NCBI GenBank assembly: GCA_024404415.1
Contig: JAKSPX010000035.1
Location: 1 to 9,920 of the forward strand
Reading direction: 5' to 3'
DNA from: Clostridia bacterium
Lineage (GTDB): Bacteria; Bacillota; Clostridia; Oscillospirales; QAMX01
Length of the DNA stretch: 9,920 nt
A program made the translations under genes and the position numbers. Numbering within the stretch: the first letter of the stretch is position 1; every line of letters begins with the position of its first letter. Shown here piece by piece: positions 6,717-9,920 of the stretch. The notes beneath the pieces were generated by a model. The model searched no databases. It was not told the origin of the DNA and saw nothing but the letters and a program-made list of their open reading frames with translations.

Positions 6717-8336
6717 ATGGAAAAGCTTTGTAAGGCCATGCGCTTTGAAAGCGGGAAATACTACCGTTACGAAGGCGACAGACTGGATATATACATGGAG
6801 GACACCTTTTATTCGGAGAATAAGGAGGCGCTTTCCTCCTCAAGGACCATGGGAAAATCCTGCCGGGTGGGGTTCCTTTTAGAAGATCTCGAGGACGTGA
6901 CGCTGGATTTCGGCGGCGCGACGGTGGTCTTCCACGGGCGCATCGTGCCGTTTTTCCTCATCAACTGCCGGAACGTCACGGTGAAAAACCTCAGGATCGA
7001 CTATGACCGCCCCTTCTATACCCAGGCAAAGGTGCTGGATGTGAAAGAAGGGGAGCTGACAGTCAGGATCGACGACGGCTTTGATTATGAGATCCGGGAC
7101 GGGTACCTTTTCGCCAAGTCCGAAACGTGGGAAAAGAATCTCAACCGCAACGACTGCCTCCTCTGGATGTTTGACCGGGAAGGGAAAAAGAGCTATCCCA
7201 TCATCCTCGGCCTCTTCGGGAAGGAGATCTTCCCCAATTCAAACCCGCCGCAGCCGATCTGGCCGCTCTCCATTGAGGAAAAGGGAGATAGGCAGGTCAT
7301 CCGCGGATATATCCCCAAGGAGTGGGACTACAACGACGGTCACAATTCCCTCCTCATCACGCACGAGATCCGCGATAAGAATACCTTCACGATCGTCGGC
7401 GGCGAGGAGATCACCATAGAAAACTGCCTTTTGATCCACGGTGCGGCTATGGGCATCATGGGCATGCACACGAAAAATCTCACCATTGACCGCTATTCCA
7501 TGCTCCGCAACGTCGATGGTAACGGCCGCCTCGTCACCAACAACGCCGACGCTATCCACTGCTTCAACTGCTCCGGCAAGATCGAGATCAAAAACTGCGA
7601 TATGGAAGGCCTGCTTGACGACACGGTAAATATCCACAACAACTATTTCTCGGTGAAAAAGGTCGAGGGGCAGACGCTCACCATGTATTCCAAGGCGGCG
7701 GGACTCTCCATCAACTGCCGCCTCTTCTCGGAGGGTGACCGCATCCGCATTTACAAGGGCAGGACGCAGGAGGCCGTCGCCGACCTGACCATCGAAAAAT
7801 TAGTGGTCGATGAGGAGAATAAAGTGCACGTGTTTACCGTGAAGGGCGACACGAGCGGCATTTCCGAAGAGGATACGGCGGAAAATGTGTCCGCCCAGCC
7901 GGAGATCTACCTCCGCGACTGCCGTTTCGGCACCTTCCGCGGCACCATGCGCCTCCAGAGCCGGGGAAAGACGGTAGTGGAAGACTGTGTGTTTGAAAAT
8001 AAGGAGCAGTCCATCATCTTCACGGGCGACACCACCTACTGGTTCGAGTCCGGCCCGGTCAACGACATCACCATCCGTTCCTGCACCTTCCGAAACGTCG
8101 GAGAATGGCCGCGCTTCAATTTCTTCGGCGAGGTGGAATTCACCGAAAAAGAAGATACCTATCACAAAAATATTCTGATCGAGGACTGTACCTTCGAGGG
8201 AAAGGGCGTCATCGCCGCTCTGCGGCACGTGGAGAATTTCACCTATCGGCAAAACAGGCAGGAGGATGGGTGCTATATCACCTCACTTGCCTCAAAAAAC
8301 GTCGTTTCGGATATTCCCGTGAAGGAGGCAGAATGA
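6717..8336 (+). CDS. Right-handed beta-helix protein, GH110-like (possible alpha-1,3-galactosidase)
   Basis: This 539-residue protein shows the periodic short-strand pattern of a right-handed parallel beta-helix (pectin-lyase fold): VTLDFGGATVVF, NVTVKNLRIDYDRP, ITIENCLLIHG, KIEIKNCDMEG, TVVEDCVFEN, ITIRSCTFRN and ILIEDCTFEG. The block NNADAIHCFNCSGKIEIKN (275-293) followed by LLDDTVNIHNN (299-309), and then FRGTMRLQSRGK (407-418), resembles the catalytic region of GH110 alpha-1,3-galactosidases as I remember it, with Asp301/Asp302 candidate active-site acids. GH110 enzymes invert and cleave terminal alpha-1,3-linked galactose, as in blood-group B. The known enzymes are mostly exported, but no signal peptide is visible here, so this one should be cytoplasmic. 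Its stop overlaps the start of the next gene (ATGA, 8333-8336), implying translational coupling. The beta-helix fold is near certain; the GH110 assignment is moderate. Confidence 0.75.
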   Translation: MEKLCKAMRFESGKYYRYEGDRLDIYMEDTFYSENKEALSSSRTMGKSCRVGFLLEDLEDVTLDFGGATVVFHGRIVPFFLINCRNVTVKNLRIDYDRPFYTQAKVLDVKEGELTVRIDDGFDYEIRDGYLFAKSETWEKNLNRNDCLLWMFDREGKKSYPIILGLFGKEIFPNSNPPQPIWPLSIEEKGDRQVIRGYIPKEWDYNDGHNSLLITHEIRDKNTFTIVGGEEITIENCLLIHGAAMGIMGMHTKNLTIDRYSMLRNVDGNGRLVTNNADAIHCFNCSGKIEIKNCDMEGLLDDTVNIHNNYFSVKKVEGQTLTMYSKAAGLSINCRLFSEGDRIRIYKGRTQEAVADLTIEKLVVDEENKVHVFTVKGDTSGISEEDTAENVSAQPEIYLRDCRFGTFRGTMRLQSRGKTVVEDCVFENKEQSIIFTGDTTYWFESGPVNDITIRSCTFRNVGEWPRFNFFGEVEFTEKEDTYHKNILIEDCTFEGKGVIAALRHVENFTYRQNRQEDGCYITSLASKNVVSDIPVKEAE

Positions 8337-9025
8337 ACATTCAAGAGATCGAGGAAAAGCTTTTTAGCTTGAAGGACGAGGAATACCGCCTCTTTCAGGC
8401 AAAGCTCATGCCGGGAATCGACCCGGAGAGGATCATCGGCGTGCGCACGCCGCTTCTGCGCGCGCTTTCCAAGGAGCTTTCCAAAGAAGAGGGCATCGAA
8501 GCCTTTCTGAATGACCTGCCGCACCGCTATTATGACGAATATAACCTCCACGGCTTCATCATTTCGCGGGAGAAAAACTACGAAAAGGCCGTATGCTATG
8601 TGGATGCGCTGCTTCCTTACGTGGATAACTGGGCGACCTGCGACCTTTTAAGCCCCACGGTCTTCAAAAAGCACCGGGGCGAGCTCGGCAAAGAGATCGA
8701 ACGGTGGATGACCTCCGACAGGGCCTATACGGTGCGTTTCGGCATGGAAATGGCCATGAGCCACTACCTCGACGAGGATTTTGACGAAAAGTGGCTCAGG
8801 ATGGCGTCGGAGATCCATAGTGAGGAATACTACGTCCGCATGATGGCGGCGTGGTATTTCGCCACGGCGCTTGCCAAACAGTGGGATGCGGCTATCCCCT
8901 ATATCGAAAATAACCGCTTGGATATCTGGACGCACAACAAAGCGATCCAGAAAGCCGTGGAAAGTTACCGCATCACGGAGAGCCAGAAGGATTATCTCCG
9001 CACGTTGAGGAGGAAGGAAAAATGA
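8333..9025 (+). CDS. DNA alkylation repair glycosylase, AlkD-type HEAT-repeat protein
   Basis: This 230-residue protein matches the AlkD family (PF08713), a stack of HEAT-like helical repeats that excises N3- and N7-alkylated purines such as 3-methyladenine and 7-methylguanine from DNA. GVRTPLLRALSKEL (36-49), the segment PYVDNWATCDLL (95-106) and YTVRFGMEMAM (132-142) are visible. Trp100, Asp104 and Arg135 occupy the places of the catalytic-site residues I recall from Bacillus cereus AlkD (Trp109, Asp113, Arg148), with the same W-x3-D spacing. The ATG at 8333 overlaps the stop of the beta-helix gene by four bases and follows AAGGAGG (8322-8328). The reading frame is open further upstream, but no better start exists there. 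Its own stop overlaps the GNAT start. Being between a glycosidase-like gene and an acetyltransferase says little about its role. Confidence 0.88.
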   Translation: MNIQEIEEKLFSLKDEEYRLFQAKLMPGIDPERIIGVRTPLLRALSKELSKEEGIEAFLNDLPHRYYDEYNLHGFIISREKNYEKAVCYVDALLPYVDNWATCDLLSPTVFKKHRGELGKEIERWMTSDRAYTVRFGMEMAMSHYLDEDFDEKWLRMASEIHSEEYYVRMMAAWYFATALAKQWDAAIPYIENNRLDIWTHNKAIQKAVESYRITESQKDYLRTLRRKEK

Positions 9026-9495
9026 ACTATCCGATCGTCCGTCTTTCCGCAAGCCCCGAATGGAAAGAGAAAATGGCAGAATGGTTTGCCGAAAAGTGGG
9101 GCATTCCCGTTGAAGCCTACCGCGAGAGTATGGAGGAGGCCATAAAGAAGCAAGGCCCCGTGCCGGAATGGTATGTTGCGACCGACGGCGGGAAAATCGT
9201 CGGGGGCCTCGGTGTGATCGAAAACGACTTCCACGACCGGAAGGACCTCCGCCCCAATGTCTGCGCGGTCTTCACCGAGCCGGAATACCGGGGAAGGGGC
9301 GTCGCCGGGGCGTTACTTGCGAGAATCTGCGTGGATTTGGCCGCAGAGGGCGTCAAAACGCTCTATCTTCTCACCAATCACGATTCGTTTTATGAACGCT
9401 ACGGTTGGGAATATTTCACGACGGCCATGGGCGATGGGGAGGAGACTCCCTCACGGGTCTATCGGAAAACGACCGAATTATCTTGTAATCCATAA
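9022..9495 (+). CDS. GNAT-family N-acetyltransferase
   Basis: This 157-residue protein has a single GNAT domain, which transfers an acetyl group from acetyl-CoA to an amine. The strand WYVATDGGKIVGGLGVIEN (50-68) leads to VCAVFTEPEYRGRGVAGALL (80-99). This holds the motif A acetyl-CoA pyrophosphate loop R-G-R-G-V-A at 90-95. LYLLTNHDSFYERYGWEYF (114-132) is the usual motif B ending with an F-Y-x-x-x-G-(W/F) pattern. The acceptor cannot be predicted. The ATG overlaps the stop of the AlkD-type gene by four bases and is served by AGGAGG (9008-9013). No terminator follows it; instead the next promoter overlaps its last codons. Confidence 0.9.
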   Translation: MNYPIVRLSASPEWKEKMAEWFAEKWGIPVEAYRESMEEAIKKQGPVPEWYVATDGGKIVGGLGVIENDFHDRKDLRPNVCAVFTEPEYRGRGVAGALLARICVDLAAEGVKTLYLLTNHDSFYERYGWEYFTTAMGDGEETPSRVYRKTTELSCNP

Positions 9496-9511
9496 AGGAA
9501 TGTGGTAAAAT
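9483..9511 (+). promoter_or_regulatory. Promoter of the Gfo/Idh/MocA gene, extended -10 type
   Basis: TTGTAA (9483-9488) and TAAAAT (9506-9511) are separated by 17 bp, and TGG directly precedes the -10 box, an extended -10 element. The -35 box lies within the last codons of the GNAT gene. The predicted transcription start is near 9518. Confidence 0.65.
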
Positions 9512-9526
9512 ACCCGTAAATCTAAA

Positions 9527-9543
9527 GCGCGGCGTGGCCGCGC
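9527..9543 (+). other. GC-rich leader hairpin before the oxidoreductase gene
   Basis: GCGCGGC (9527-9533) pairs perfectly with GCCGCGC (9537-9543) around a GTG loop. It would lie in the first 30 bases of the leader from the 9483-9511 promoter and is followed by an A-rich stretch holding the ribosome binding site AAGGAGA (9554-9560). No U-tract follows, so a 5' mRNA stabiliser is likelier than a terminator. Confidence 0.6.
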
Positions 9544-9565
9544 AGAATAAAATAAGGAGAAAAAT

Positions 9566-9920
9566 ATGGACAGAATCGTTAAGATCGGCATCATCGGCTG
9601 CGGCGGTATCGCCAACGGCAAGCACATGCCCTCCCTCAAGCAGGTCCCGGGCGTGGAAATGGTCGCTTTCTGCGACATCATCCCGGAACGCGCGGAAAAA
9701 GCCGCCAAGGAATACGGCGTCCCCGGCGCGAAGGTTTATACCGACTACAAAGAACTTCTGAAGGACCAGGAGATCGAGGTCGTTCACGTCTGCACCCCGA
9801 ACCGTGAGCACTCCCAGATCACCGTCGACGCTCTCTACGCCGGCAAGCACGTCATGTGCGAGAAGCCCATGGCTAAGAATGCCGCCGACGCCAAGAAAAT
9901 GTTCGACGCGGCGAAAGCCA
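9566..9920 (+). CDS. Gfo/Idh/MocA-family NAD(P)-dependent oxidoreductase, 5' part
   Basis: The first 118 codons are present and the gene runs off the right edge. The N-terminal Rossmann fold is clear: VKIGIIGCGGIA (5-16) holds the glycine-rich dinucleotide loop, and the second strand ends FCDIIPERA. The sequence VHVCTPNREHSQ (73-84) and the motif CEKPMA (98-103), whose Glu-Lys-Pro is the family hallmark with Lys100 expected near the active site, confirm the family. Members oxidise or reduce sugars, inositols, sugar nucleotides and similar polyols; the substrate-binding C-terminal domain is missing, so specificity cannot be judged. AAGGAGA (9554-9560) lies five bases upstream of the ATG. Codon use is rich in C-ending codons, as in the methyltransferase and permease genes, suggesting good expression. 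Confidence 0.93.
   Translation, partial: MDRIVKIGIIGCGGIANGKHMPSLKQVPGVEMVAFCDIIPERAEKAAKEYGVPGAKVYTDYKELLKDQEIEVVHVCTPNREHSQITVDALYAGKHVMCEKPMAKNAADAKKMFDAAKA

Noticed and set aside
8105..8332. Upstream extension of the AlkD-type gene into the beta-helix gene
   Set aside because: The extension is a frame-shifted reading of the beta-helix coding region. The ATGA overlap at 8333 with AAGGAGG in front is the natural start and gives the normal family length.

Overview
This window looks like a chromosomal segment of an uncultured, moderately GC-rich Bacillota (Clostridia-like gut or rumen bacterium). The reasons are strong AGGAGG-type ribosome binding sites, sigma-A-type promoters with 17-bp spacers, a lipoprotein signal peptide typical of Gram-positives, and homologues common in that group. 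The taxon is an inference; no rRNA or tRNA is present.

Left part, minus strand: a putative acidic lipoprotein (68-1090), then a cytoplasmic GH36 alpha-galactosidase (1293-3443) with both catalytic aspartates. The 197-bp gap 3444-3640 is a divergent promoter region. It fires leftward into the alpha-galactosidase and rightward into a two-gene unit from a near-consensus promoter followed by a terminator-like leader hairpin.

Centre, plus strand: the most notable unit is a full-length homologue of monomethylamine:corrinoid methyltransferase (MtmB family, 3641-4999). It has an ordinary leucine codon where the archaeal enzyme has pyrrolysine. By my alignment from memory, other active-site residues are replaced as well. 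It is followed 41 bp later by an NCS2/AzgA-like purine-type permease (5041-6624). No corrinoid protein, corrinoid activator or pyl gene lies in the window. The simplest model is uptake of a methylated, possibly heterocyclic, compound and its corrinoid-dependent demethylation, with the corrinoid partner encoded elsewhere.

Right part, plus strand: after a long UUCG-capped stem-loop comes a translationally coupled trio. It comprises a cytoplasmic right-handed beta-helix protein resembling GH110 alpha-1,3-galactosidases (6717-8336), an AlkD-type DNA glycosylase (8333-9025) and a GNAT acetyltransferase (9022-9495), each joined by an ATGA overlap. A new promoter overlapping the end of the GNAT gene then drives a Gfo/Idh/MocA oxidoreductase (9566 onward), cut by the window edge. 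Two galactosidase-type enzymes and a sugar-type dehydrogenase suggest glycan use. The methyltransferase-permease pair is functionally separate unless the substrate links them.

No stretch over about 300 bases lacks a gene. The largest gaps are 1091-1292 and 3444-3640, both described below. No CRISPR array, insertion sequence, tRNA or rRNA was seen.
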